NCBI GenBank assembly: GCA_024636315.1
Contig: JAGXHJ010000060.1
Location: forward strand, 1-32,923
Source of the DNA: Methylophaga sp.
Lineage (GTDB): Bacteria > Pseudomonadota > Gammaproteobacteria > Nitrosococcales > Methylophagaceae
Length of the DNA: 32,923 nt
Direction of reading: 5' to 3'
Shown: positions 16,584 through 25,847 of the stretch, piece by piece
Layout: every line of letters begins with the position of its first letter
Position numbering within the stretch: the first letter of the stretch is position 1
Notes under the pieces: model-generated
The model's database searches: none
The model's input: the letters and a program-made list of their open reading frames with translations, nothing else
Told to the model about the DNA's origin: nothing
Made by a program: the position numbers and the translations under genes

Positions 16584-17378
16584 TTATTCGACGACTAAAT
16601 GGGTATCATTAAAGCCTAAATTGAGCAAACGGCTGGCTAAGGAATCACCCTCTTCAACATTGTCTAGCGGGCCGATACGAACCCGATATAACTTCCCATC
16701 TGAAGTCACGGTCACATCATCGCCAATCTTAGTTTGAACTTTACTTTTGAACTGTTGCGCATTGGTCGATGTACTAAACGCCCCGACTTGTAAGTACATT
16801 CCCACTGGCGCATCTATGATTGGTTTTTGTTGCACATTAGTTACTATGTTAACTGGCGTTTCACCACCTGAAATGGCTCTTACTTCTACCATGCCTGTGC
16901 CATGACCAATAATCCCCAATTTTTTCGCCGCACTGTAAGATAAATCAATCAAACGATTGTCGTGAAATGGCCCTCGATCATTTACTTTAACAATGACCTT
17001 ACGACCATTACTCAGGTTAGTTACTTCCACGTACGAGGGCAAAGGTAATGTTTTATGTGCTGCCGTCATGGCATACATATCATACCCTTCCCCACTAGAA
17101 GTCCGTCGACCATGAAATTTTGAACCATACCAAGAAGCAATACCTTTTTCTTGATAACCTTGACTACTCGTTAAGGTGAAATAACGTTTACCTAAGACAT
17201 CATAACTTGCTGGATTACCATATTTACTTCGCGGTTCATCTTTAGGTATAGCATTAGGTATGTTTGACACATCAGGCGGCGAAGTTGGTGCCCTATCAGC
17301 TTGTTCCGTAACGCTGCTACATGAGATTAAACTCAAATAAATGCCACTAATCGCGATCCATTTTAGACTGCGCAACAT
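16584..17378 (-). CDS. rlpA: RlpA, septal-ring/rare lipoprotein A lytic transglycosylase
   Basis: A 264-residue outer-membrane lipoprotein. In Pseudomonas RlpA cleaves naked glycan strands lacking stem peptides. The type II signal ends in LISC, with Cys20 lipidated. A double-psi beta-barrel domain (about 75-165) carries ASWYGSKFHGRRTSSGE and KVNDRGPFHDNRLIDLSYSAA, including the catalytic Asp. A SPOR domain occupies the C-terminus (about 190-264: MYLQVGAFST to RVRIGPLDNVEEG) and targets denuded septal peptidoglycan. Its start codon overlaps the mltB stop by one base. Confidence 0.95.
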   Translation of the reverse strand: MLRSLKWIAISGIYLSLISCSSVTEQADRAPTSPPDVSNIPNAIPKDEPRSKYGNPASYDVLGKRYFTLTSSQGYQEKGIASWYGSKFHGRRTSSGEGYDMYAMTAAHKTLPLPSYVEVTNLSNGRKVIVKVNDRGPFHDNRLIDLSYSAAKKLGIIGHGTGMVEVRAISGGETPVNIVTNVQQKPIIDAPVGMYLQVGAFSTSTNAQQFKSKVQTKIGDDVTVTSDGKLYRVRIGPLDNVEEGDSLASRLLNLGFNDTHLVVE

Positions 17379-18358
17379 TAACGTTGCTCCTCATAGCCTG
17401 CTCGTATTGCTTGGCCAAGTTGAGTGACTACCATGGCATACATACGGCTATGATTGTAACGCGTAATCGCATAAAAATTCTGTCTAGCCAACCAATATTC
17501 TTCACCATTTTCTTGAGTTAATGAGATTAAGGCAAGTTCATCATCATCTTCAGGCACCCCTCTCAAACTAACACCAGCCGCCGCTAATGTTTGGCGAGTA
17601 AGCGATGGTTTCATTCCTTTCTCAATCAAATCATCAGCGACTTTGCCCGAAAAAAAGGTAGGATGCGTGATGCTTTTACCTGCAACCCAACCATGTCGTT
17701 TAAGATAATTAGCGATACTCCCTATCGCATCAGTAGGATTTGTCCAAATATCGCGATGACCATCACCATCAAAATCTATCGCATATTCACGATAACTACT
17801 GGGCATAAATTGTCCTAAGCCCATTGCTCCCGCATAAGAGCCCATAGGATCTAGAACAGATAGGTTTTCTTCACGTGTTAAAAGTAGGAATGCTTCCAAC
17901 TCTGAGCGGAAAAATGGGCTTCTTGGTGGATATTGAAATGCTAAAGTTGATAAAGCATCAATAACTCGGTAACCACCGACATTGCCGCCATAGCGAGTTT
18001 CCACACCCAAGATAGCAATAATGATTTCTATAGGTACGCCATATTCTTTCTCAGCACGCGCTAAATCATCTGCATGTTGCTGCCAAAATTCAATCCCACC
18101 CTTTATCCGCGAGTCTGTAATAAAAATAGCGCGATATTCAAACCAACCCTTACTCTTTTCCGCAGGACGCGAAATAGCACTAAGAATCGAATCTTTGACT
18201 TCAACCTGAGCAAATGACGTAGCTAACTCATCACTATTAAAACCGTGTTTCTGCTGCATTTCAGCTAAGAAATCTGGCAAGCCCGGCAAATCCGGTTCAT
18301 TATCAGCTTGTGCTACGCCCGCAAATAAAAAAGCAGCTAAGAGTAAAACTATTTTCAT
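17378..18358 (-). CDS. mltB: Lytic murein transglycosylase B
   Basis: A 326-residue transglycosylase that cleaves the MurNAc-GlcNAc bond, leaving 1,6-anhydroMurNAc. The catalytic glutamate is Glu120 in GVETRYGG, followed by the family motifs YPPRSPFFRSELEAFL and SYAGAMGLGQFMPSSYREYA, then an Asp-rich loop DFDGDGHRDIW. The N-terminus ends in GVAQADNEP with no lipobox cysteine, so it is predicted to be a soluble periplasmic enzyme, unlike the E. coli MltB lipoprotein. It overlaps rodA by four bases (ATGA) upstream and rlpA by one base downstream. Confidence 0.95.
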   Translation of the reverse strand: MKIVLLLAAFLFAGVAQADNEPDLPGLPDFLAEMQQKHGFNSDELATSFAQVEVKDSILSAISRPAEKSKGWFEYRAIFITDSRIKGGIEFWQQHADDLARAEKEYGVPIEIIIAILGVETRYGGNVGGYRVIDALSTLAFQYPPRSPFFRSELEAFLLLTREENLSVLDPMGSYAGAMGLGQFMPSSYREYAIDFDGDGHRDIWTNPTDAIGSIANYLKRHGWVAGKSITHPTFFSGKVADDLIEKGMKPSLTRQTLAAAGVSLRGVPEDDDELALISLTQENGEEYWLARQNFYAITRYNHSRMYAMVVTQLGQAIRAGYEEQR

Positions 18359-19485
18359 GGAGACATCATCCTTCTGTGAGTATGAATAGACATTAGAATA
18401 CCGAAACCAGCCAACAAGGTCACCATTGATGTACCCCCATAACTGATCATTGGCAACGGGACACCCACAACAGGCAACAATCCGGTGACCATTCCAACAT
18501 TAACGAATACATAGACTAGAAAAGTCAAAGAAATACTCCCAGCCAATAATCGCGCAAAACTAGTTTGTGCTTTACTGGCAATATAGATACCTCTGCCAGC
18601 GACCAATAAGTAAAGTACTAATAATATAGCTACGCCGACCAAACCAAACTCTTCAGAGATAACGGCAAAAATAAAGTCGGTGGTACGTTCAGGTAAAAAT
18701 GCTAAATGTGATTGTGTACCGTCTAACCAGCCACGACCGAATAAGCCGCCTGATCCTATCGCAATTTTAGACTGAATAATATGATAACCTGAACCTAAAG
18801 GATCACTTTCTGGATTCAAAAAGGTTAACACGCGCTGCCGTTGATAGTCATGCATTACATACCACAATACCGGTAGCGCAGCGGTACTGAGGCCAATAAA
18901 ACCCAGAATAATCCGCCAGCTAATACCGGATAAAAACACCACAATCAATCCAGAACTAGCAATAAGTAATGCTGTGCCCAAATCTGGCTGTTTCGCAATT
19001 AATATTGATGGCACAATGATCATTGCCAAGCTCACGAATAATCTTCCCGAAGTAGGAGGTAAAGGTCGCTCGGCTAAATAGCTGGCAACTAATAACGGCA
19101 CCGCCAACTTCATCAATTCTGAAGGTTGGAATCTAAAAAAACCTAAATCTAACCAACGCTGGGCGCCTTTTCCTTCATGACCAAACACTAAGACAACTAC
19201 TAGCAAAATCAAACCGACCCCATACAACCAATAAGCGGAATCACGCATCCGATCAGGGTGAATATTAGCCAATACGAATAACACAGTAAACGCCGTGCCC
19301 ATTCGAATTAATTGCCTAATTAAAAGAGCAGAACTCTGATCAGCAGCACTGTATAAAATAACTAATCCCGCAGCCAATAGAATCAATATGCCCAATAGTA
19401 GCATCGCATCAAGATGAATAAGTCTTAAAGCTCGGGTGACGCTCCATTGCTGTGGTTGCCGCCGATCGTATAGTGAGTTATTCAT
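18355..19485 (-). CDS. rodA: Peptidoglycan glycosyltransferase RodA (MrdB)
   Basis: A 376-residue SEDS-family membrane protein with about ten transmembrane helices that polymerises lipid II during rod elongation, together with PBP2. The start at 19485 (MNNSLYDRR) is chosen because it overlaps the mrdA stop by eight bases and gives the usual length; a longer frame upstream runs inside mrdA. Signatures are ILYSAADQ in the first helix, PDLGTALLIASSGL, the PERTTDFIFAVISEEFGL loop, and PLPMISYGGTSMV near the end. It is translationally coupled to mrdA. Confidence 0.96.
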   Translation of the reverse strand: MNNSLYDRRQPQQWSVTRALRLIHLDAMLLLGILILLAAGLVILYSAADQSSALLIRQLIRMGTAFTVLFVLANIHPDRMRDSAYWLYGVGLILLVVVLVFGHEGKGAQRWLDLGFFRFQPSELMKLAVPLLVASYLAERPLPPTSGRLFVSLAMIIVPSILIAKQPDLGTALLIASSGLIVVFLSGISWRIILGFIGLSTAALPVLWYVMHDYQRQRVLTFLNPESDPLGSGYHIIQSKIAIGSGGLFGRGWLDGTQSHLAFLPERTTDFIFAVISEEFGLVGVAILLVLYLLVAGRGIYIASKAQTSFARLLAGSISLTFLVYVFVNVGMVTGLLPVVGVPLPMISYGGTSMVTLLAGFGILMSIHTHRRMMSP

Positions 19486-21331
19486 TAACAGCCGTTCCAA
19501 AATATTGATCAATAATTTTACGAGCAATAGGCGCCGCCATTGTACTACCACCACCACCATGTTCAACAACGACGGCCACCACAAACTGCGGGTTTTCCGC
19601 TGGTGCAAAAGCGATAAATAAAGCATGGTCGTGCAATTTTCTTGCTAAGGTTTCTGCATCATATTTTTCATCTTGTTTGATGCCAAATACCTGAGCTGTC
19701 CCTGTTTTCCCAGCAATTTTAAATGGTAGATCTTTGCCAATATGACGTGCAGAACCACGAGCACCATGTACCACCTCGACCATCGAATCAATCACCATTT
19801 CCCAATTCCGACTACTCTCAATAGGTAATGTTTGATAAGTCTGTGCTGGGAAAAGTTGCAGTTCACTCTGCCCTGTTGGTCTACTGGCCCTGACCACTCG
19901 TGGACTAATATCAATGCCACGCATAGCCAAAACGGCTGTGGCATGGGCGATCTGAATCGGTGTCATTTGATTAAATCCCTGACCGATACCAGATATTAAG
20001 GTCTCTCCTGGATACCATGCTTTATTGCGATTAGCACGTTTCCATTCCTTTGACGGCGACAAGCCTTTGCTTTCACCTGGTAGATCTATTTCAGTATGCC
20101 GACCAAATCTAAATAAATCTAAAAAACTATGAATACGATCTATTCCCAAAGTATTAGCAAGATCATAAAAATAGACGTCACATGACTGAGAAATACCTGC
20201 TTTCAAATCCATATGGCCATGGCCATGAGCTTTCCAGCAACGATAGCGATGATCTTGACCTGGTAAGGTGTACCAGCCTGGACAAAAGGTTTTAGACTGT
20301 TCGGTTATAACGCCATATTCTAATCCTGCTAGAGCAATGAACGGCTTCAAAGTTGAGCCCGGCGGATAACGTCCGCGTAAACTACGATTAAATAAAGGCA
20401 TATCCGGCGAATCTCTTAAAGCCGCATAACTTTTACTACTAATACCCACAACAAATTCATTAGGATCAAAATCAGGCTTACTAACCATTGCCAGTACACC
20501 GCCTGTTTTTGGATCCATCGCGACGACTGCACCATTAAAATCACCCATTGCTTCAGAAGCAACGCGTTGTAAATTGATATCTAAATGCAAAAATAAATCT
20601 TGCCCTGATACTGAAGGCATACTGTTTAACTGACGAACGATTCGCCCTTGCACGTTCGTTTCTACTTGTTGATAACCCACCTGACCATGTAACAATTTTT
20701 CATATTGTTTTTCGATGCCAGTTTTGCCGATCTGCATAGAACCCTTGTAATTATTTACATCGATCTCTTGTAAATCTTGCTCGTTAATCCGCCCAACATA
20801 ACCCACCGTATGGGCAAATAGCGCGCCTTGAGGATAGTGGCGAATTAACCGCCCGACGACATCTACACCTGGAAAGCGATGACGATTAACAGAAAAAGTG
20901 GCCACCTCAATTTCTGTTAAGCGTTCTTTCAGTATGACTTGTCGAAAACGACGCTGCTGCTTGATCCGCTCTTTAATATCGAGCATATCTTCTTCTGTCA
21001 TAGCAAATAAAGCAGCTAATTGTTGTAAGGTATCATCAATATCCGGAACATTTTCAGGCGTCAATTCTAGGCTGAAGGTAGGAATATTTTCTGCTAACAC
21101 CACCCCATTACGATCGTAAATCAAACCACGTTGAGGTGCGATAGAACTAATATCTACCCTATTTTTTTCAGATAAGGAGTCAAAATGTTCAAACTCAACC
21201 ACTTGTAGAACAATCAATCTGGCGATTAATGCTATAAATAGAAGTCCAGCAAATAGCGCTGAAAAAATGAGACGATCATTTACTATTCGACCTTCGTGAA
21301 AATGATTCTTTAATGTAAAATGTGAAGTCAT
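19478..21331 (-). CDS. mrdA: Penicillin-binding protein 2 (PBP2)
   Basis: A 617-residue class B transpeptidase that crosslinks peptidoglycan in the elongasome, working with RodA. One N-terminal membrane helix (about 21-47) is followed by the pedestal domain (with RGLIYDRNGVVLA) and the transpeptidase domain. Active-site motifs are STLK (326-329), SCD (383-385) and KTG (542-544). Length is close to E. coli PBP2. It starts seven bases after mreD and its end overlaps rodA, giving the order mreD-mrdA-rodA. Confidence 0.97.
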   Translation of the reverse strand: MTSHFTLKNHFHEGRIVNDRLIFSALFAGLLFIALIARLIVLQVVEFEHFDSLSEKNRVDISSIAPQRGLIYDRNGVVLAENIPTFSLELTPENVPDIDDTLQQLAALFAMTEEDMLDIKERIKQQRRFRQVILKERLTEIEVATFSVNRHRFPGVDVVGRLIRHYPQGALFAHTVGYVGRINEQDLQEIDVNNYKGSMQIGKTGIEKQYEKLLHGQVGYQQVETNVQGRIVRQLNSMPSVSGQDLFLHLDINLQRVASEAMGDFNGAVVAMDPKTGGVLAMVSKPDFDPNEFVVGISSKSYAALRDSPDMPLFNRSLRGRYPPGSTLKPFIALAGLEYGVITEQSKTFCPGWYTLPGQDHRYRCWKAHGHGHMDLKAGISQSCDVYFYDLANTLGIDRIHSFLDLFRFGRHTEIDLPGESKGLSPSKEWKRANRNKAWYPGETLISGIGQGFNQMTPIQIAHATAVLAMRGIDISPRVVRASRPTGQSELQLFPAQTYQTLPIESSRNWEMVIDSMVEVVHGARGSARHIGKDLPFKIAGKTGTAQVFGIKQDEKYDAETLARKLHDHALFIAFAPAENPQFVVAVVVEHGGGGSTMAAPIARKIIDQYFGTAVNE

Positions 21332-21338
21332 TTAAAAC

Positions 21339-21818
21339 TCAACTAACATTAAATGTGCGCCGAACAGCCCGCAAAAATGCATAGACAATTGGCCATAGCA
21401 CGGTTGTTGTTACGGCAGGTAACCACACGTACCAATTGGTGAAATTTGATGTCATTAATACCGATGGAATATTAACCACCAGCACAAAGGTCATAATACT
21501 CAACGCTTGTTGCCACAACGGATATTGGCGTAGCTGTAAATGGAAACGCAATATCAAATAGATAACAAACGCATAAGAAAACGCCTCAACGCCTAAAGAA
21601 CCGCCCATAAGCACATCGATTAACAGACCAACGCACCAAGCATAACCAACACCAACACGTTGGGGTAAGGCCATCGCCCAATAAATGAGTGTCATCAATA
21701 CCCATTCAGGTCTCGCGAATCGTAGATTATCAAGGAGCGGCACCAGCATTAACAACATGGCAATAATGATGCTAATAACGATAACACTACCACCCTGTGG
21801 CGCTCTAGTAGTGGCCAT
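21339..21818 (-). CDS. mreD: Rod shape-determining protein MreD
   Basis: A 159-residue inner-membrane protein with about five hydrophobic helices, part of the MreBCD elongasome. Typical features are RPEWVLMTLIYWAMALPQRVGVG near the N-terminus and the following DVLMGGSLGVEAFSYAFVIYL segment. The ATG overlaps the mreC stop by one base (TAATG). MreD is thought to modulate the MreC-PBP2 interaction. Confidence 0.94.
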   Translation of the reverse strand: MATTRAPQGGSVIVISIIIAMLLMLVPLLDNLRFARPEWVLMTLIYWAMALPQRVGVGYAWCVGLLIDVLMGGSLGVEAFSYAFVIYLILRFHLQLRQYPLWQQALSIMTFVLVVNIPSVLMTSNFTNWYVWLPAVTTTVLWPIVYAFLRAVRRTFNVS

Positions 21819-22684
21819 TAACTCGCATCCTCAGGCGATTTTAATTCAATTTTTTCTTGTTGATTTTCTGTGGGGAGCACTAATAACACTTCCCGACTGG
21901 TATCTAATTCAGCCGCGGGTTTAACGGCAATATCAGCAAATGCTTTTCCTTGAGGAAAATGAATAGCGATTACTGTGCCGACAGGATAGCCGACAGGAAA
22001 ACGTCCACCTAGTCCGGATGTCACCAATACATCACCTACGCGTACGTCAGCATTGTGTGCTAAATGTTCTAATTGCAAGGGTTCGCCCATTCCTCGTCCA
22101 ATGGCAACGGCTCGTAAACCATTACGATTGATCTGAACAGGCAAACCATGACTAGGATCTGTCAACAACATTGCTCGACTAGAGAAACTATTTACTTCAG
22201 TGACTTGCCCCATTACACCATGTGCATCTAATACTGGTTGACCACTAAAAACACCATCACGTAATCCTTTATTAAGCACCACCTGTTGAGAAAAGGGATC
22301 AAGGTCTATCGACAGTAACTCCGCAACTAAAACTCGTTCCGTCAGACGAAAAGAAGAACCTAATAATTCGCGCAGTCGCGTATTTTCTCGTTCCAAATTC
22401 TGTAATTTTTGCAATCGAACATTATTTAATAAATTAGTAGCTTCTAAAGCCGCATTTTGTTCTTTTAATTCGTCTCGATTTTCAAAAAAGTCATTCATCC
22501 ATTCGCTGGCATCAGTAGGAAAAGAAGCAACAACTTGAATCGGATAAACAAGAGTAGATAACGCACTTCGTGTCGGTGAAAAATAATCCATTCGTGTATC
22601 TAGAAAAAACAAGGCTAACGATGCTATTAACGCTAATAGCAATCGGGCATTCAGTGACGGGAGATGGGCAAATAAAGGTTTGAT
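21818..22684 (-). CDS. mreC: Rod shape-determining protein MreC, apparent ATC start
   Basis: A periplasmic scaffold of the elongasome that binds and activates PBP2. A membrane helix is followed by a coiled coil (about 70-110, NRDELKEQNAALE to NTRLRELLG) and the double beta-barrel domain ending in VGDVLVTSGLGGRFPVGYPVG. The conserved N-terminus KPLFAHLPSL, comparable to E. coli KPIFSRGPSL, lies in frame upstream of every ATG, GTG or TTG codon. Only ACT-ATC separates it from an in-frame TAG at 22690-22688. The best start is therefore ATC at 22684-22682, giving 288 residues. GGA lies nine bases upstream. A TTG at 22642 would remove the conserved tail. A strong terminator separates it from mreB. 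Confidence 0.9.
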   Translation of the reverse strand: MKPLFAHLPSLNARLLLALIASLALFFLDTRMDYFSPTRSALSTLVYPIQVVASFPTDASEWMNDFFENRDELKEQNAALEATNLLNNVRLQKLQNLERENTRLRELLGSSFRLTERVLVAELLSIDLDPFSQQVVLNKGLRDGVFSGQPVLDAHGVMGQVTEVNSFSSRAMLLTDPSHGLPVQINRNGLRAVAIGRGMGEPLQLEHLAHNADVRVGDVLVTSGLGGRFPVGYPVGTVIAIHFPQGKAFADIAVKPAAELDTSREVLLVLPTENQQEKIELKSPEDAS

Positions 22685-22698
22685 AGTCTATGTTCCAA

Positions 22699-22739
22699 AA
22701 ACTAAAAAACCTTTACGACAGTTAGTGTGCCGCAAAGGT
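22699..22739 (-). terminator. Intrinsic terminator between mreB and mreC
   Basis: On the minus strand ACCTTTGCGGC (22739-22729) pairs with GTCGTAAAGGT (22719-22709), an 11-bp stem with two G-T wobbles and a 9-base loop. TTTTT, then AG and another T-run follow directly. It lies 25 bases after the mreB stop and just before mreC. No new promoter is visible after it, so downstream genes need read-through. Confidence 0.85.
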
Positions 22740-22764
22740 CTAAAATGTAGCGCTAAGTAATAAC

Positions 22765-23932
<1,168 letters not shown>

Positions 23933-24220
23933 ATGAGTTTAGATAAAACAGATGTAGAAAAAATTGCGCATTTAGCGCGTCTAGCGATTAATGAGAATGA
24001 CATTCCTGGCTATGTGCGGGATTTGAGCAATATATTTAATCTTGTTGAACATCTCAGTGATGCCGATACCAGCGATATAATGCCAATGGCTCACCCTCTA
24101 GATGCGCATCAGCGATTACGCCCCGACGTCGTCACCGAAACAAATCAACGCGAATTATTTCAATCGATTGCACCAGAAACAGCGGACGGTCTTTACCTTG
24201 TTCCTCAAGTTATCGAATAA
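23933..24220 (+). CDS. gatC: Asp/Glu-tRNA amidotransferase subunit C
   Basis: A 95-residue subunit that wraps around GatA and stabilises the GatCAB complex, which converts Asp-tRNA(Asn) and/or Glu-tRNA(Gln) to the amidated forms. Features are VEKIAHLARLAI near the N-terminus, LSNIFNLVEHLSDADTS in the middle, and the C-terminal RPDVVTETNQRELFQSIAPE. GGAAG precedes the ATG. gatA follows after 92 bases. Confidence 0.95.
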   Translation: MSLDKTDVEKIAHLARLAINENDIPGYVRDLSNIFNLVEHLSDADTSDIMPMAHPLDAHQRLRPDVVTETNQRELFQSIAPETADGLYLVPQVIE

Positions 24221-24312
24221 GATTCAAGACCCGTATAGCTTAAACATAATGTCTCACCAGTATTTTCATGCTGTATCGCAATTAAACAACACATCGAATG
24301 ACAGGCACACAC

Positions 24313-25767
24313 ATGCATAACAAATCTCTTTCTGAACTTTCGGCATCATTACACAGCGGCGAATTTAGCAGTGTTGAATTAACCCAGCACTATCTTGACC
24401 GTATTAATGCTCACAATAGCAACTTAAATGCGTTTATTACCGTATGTGACGATCGCGCTTTAGAACAAGCAAAGATGGCCGATCAACAATTACAACAAAA
24501 AAATGCAGGCATCTTGACCGGTATTCCCTTAGCGCATAAAGATATTTTCTGCACACAAGGTGTACTAACGAGTTGTGCCTCAAAAATGTTATCCAACTTC
24601 ATTTCACCTTACAATGCGACCGTCGTAGAGAAAATTAATGCGGCCGGCATGGTGACCTTGGGTAAAACCAATATGGATGAATTTGCCATGGGCTCATCCA
24701 ATGAAACCAGCTTTTATGGTGCCGTAAAAAATCCTTGGGATACTAAGCGAGTACCCGGCGGTTCATCAGGTGGTTCAGCGGCGGCGATAGCGGCACGCTT
24801 AGCGCCGATTGCCACAGGCACCGATACCGGCGGCTCAATTCGTCAACCGGCATCATTGTGTAACTTAACAGGTTTAAAACCTACCTATGGGCGAATTTCT
24901 CGTTATGGCATGATTGCCTTTGCATCTAGCTTAGATCAAGCGGGCCCAATGGCTAATAGCGCAGAAGATGCTGCTATCTTACTGAATGTCATGTCAGGCT
25001 TTGATGAACGTGATTCAACCAGCGTAGAACGTGATGTGCCAGATTACACAGCAGATTTAAATAGTTCATTAGCAGGTCTTCGCATCGGCTTGCCAAAAGA
25101 GTATTTTGATGAGGGATTAGATCCTGAGGTTGCCACGACTATTGAAGCCGCTATTAAAGTGTATGAATCTTTAGGCGCAACAATCAAAGAAATCACCCTG
25201 CCTAATACTCACCTAGCAGTACCCACTTACTACGTGGTTGCACCTGCTGAATGTTCATCTAATCTATCGCGAATGGATGGTGTGCGTTTTGGTCATCGTT
25301 GTGAAAATCCTAAAGATTTACAAGATTTGTATCAACGTTCACGAGGTGAAGGTTTTGGCGATGAAGTTAAACGACGCATATTGATTGGCGCTTATGCTCT
25401 ATCTGCCGGTTACTACGATGCCTATTATTTAAAAGCCCAACAATGTCGTCGCTTAATCAGTAATGATTTCACGCAAGCATTTGCCGATGTTGATGTCATT
25501 ATGGGGCCGACATCACCGACGACAGCCTCTAATTTAGGTGATAATATTGACGATCCAGTCGCCACGTATCTAGCTGATATTTATACCATTAGTGCTAACC
25601 TTGCTGGTTTACCGGGCATGTCAATTCCAGCTGGTTTTGTTAATGGCTTGCCTGTTGGTCTGCAAATTATTGGTAATCACTTTGATGAAGCACGTTTATT
25701 GAATGTGGCTCATCGTTACCAACAAGCAACTGATTGGCATACTCAAATACCTGCCGCGTTCAAATAA
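24313..25767 (+). CDS. gatA: Asp/Glu-tRNA amidotransferase subunit A
   Basis: A 484-residue amidase that releases ammonia from glutamine for transamidation of misacylated tRNA. The start at 24313 (MHNKSLSEL) is preferred over the ATG at 24298 because AGG lies seven bases upstream and the family begins at this point. The amidase signature is intact: Lys76 (AHKDIF), Ser151 ([10 protein letters not shown]) and Ser175 ([10 protein letters not shown]) form the Ser-cisSer-Lys triad. Length is usual. gatB, normally next, is absent: after the stop comes a dyad and then an acetolactate synthase gene. Confidence 0.97.
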   Translation: MHNKSLSELSASLHSGEFSSVELTQHYLDRINAHNSNLNAFITVCDDRALEQAKMADQQLQQKNAGILTGIPLAHKDIFCTQGVLTSCASKMLSNFISPYNATVVEKINAAGMVTLGKTNMDEFAMGSSNETSFYGAVKNPWDTKRVPGGSSGGSAAAIAARLAPIATGTDTGGSIRQPASLCNLTGLKPTYGRISRYGMIAFASSLDQAGPMANSAEDAAILLNVMSGFDERDSTSVERDVPDYTADLNSSLAGLRIGLPKEYFDEGLDPEVATTIEAAIKVYESLGATIKEITLPNTHLAVPTYYVVAPAECSSNLSRMDGVRFGHRCENPKDLQDLYQRSRGEGFGDEVKRRILIGAYALSAGYYDAYYLKAQQCRRLISNDFTQAFADVDVIMGPTSPTTASNLGDNIDDPVATYLADIYTISANLAGLPGMSIPAGFVNGLPVGLQIIGNHFDEARLLNVAHRYQQATDWHTQIPAAFK

Positions 25768-25774
25768 AGAACAA

Positions 25775-25827
25775 TGTGACATTCGGAATTATCGACATTA
25801 GTAAAATGTCACACTCTATTCTTTTTG
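25775..25827 (+). repeat. Perfect 9-bp inverted repeat between gatA and the acetolactate synthase gene
   Basis: TGTGACATT (25775-25783) and AATGTCACA (25805-25813) are exact inverted repeats around 21 bases, and TTCTTTTT (25820-25827) lies a few bases downstream. Inside and across it is a promoter-like pair TCGACA (25792-25797), 17 bases, TCTATT (25815-25820). It may be a gatA terminator, an operator for the next gene, or both. The arm centres are 30 bp apart, close to three helical turns. Confidence 0.5.
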
Positions 25828-25847
25828 CCTAGCAAAGGATCTTGAAA

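Noticed and set aside
22640-22642. TTG as mreC start
   Set aside because: It would drop the conserved KPLFAHLPSL segment and part of the membrane-proximal region and has no Shine-Dalgarno sequence.
24102-24320. Small open frame bridging gatC and gatA
   Set aside because: It overlaps gatC in another frame, shows no known motif and has no ribosome-binding site.
25775-25813. CRP binding site in the TGTGA...TCACA pair
   Set aside because: The half-sites are far too widely spaced for CRP, which needs a 6-base spacer.
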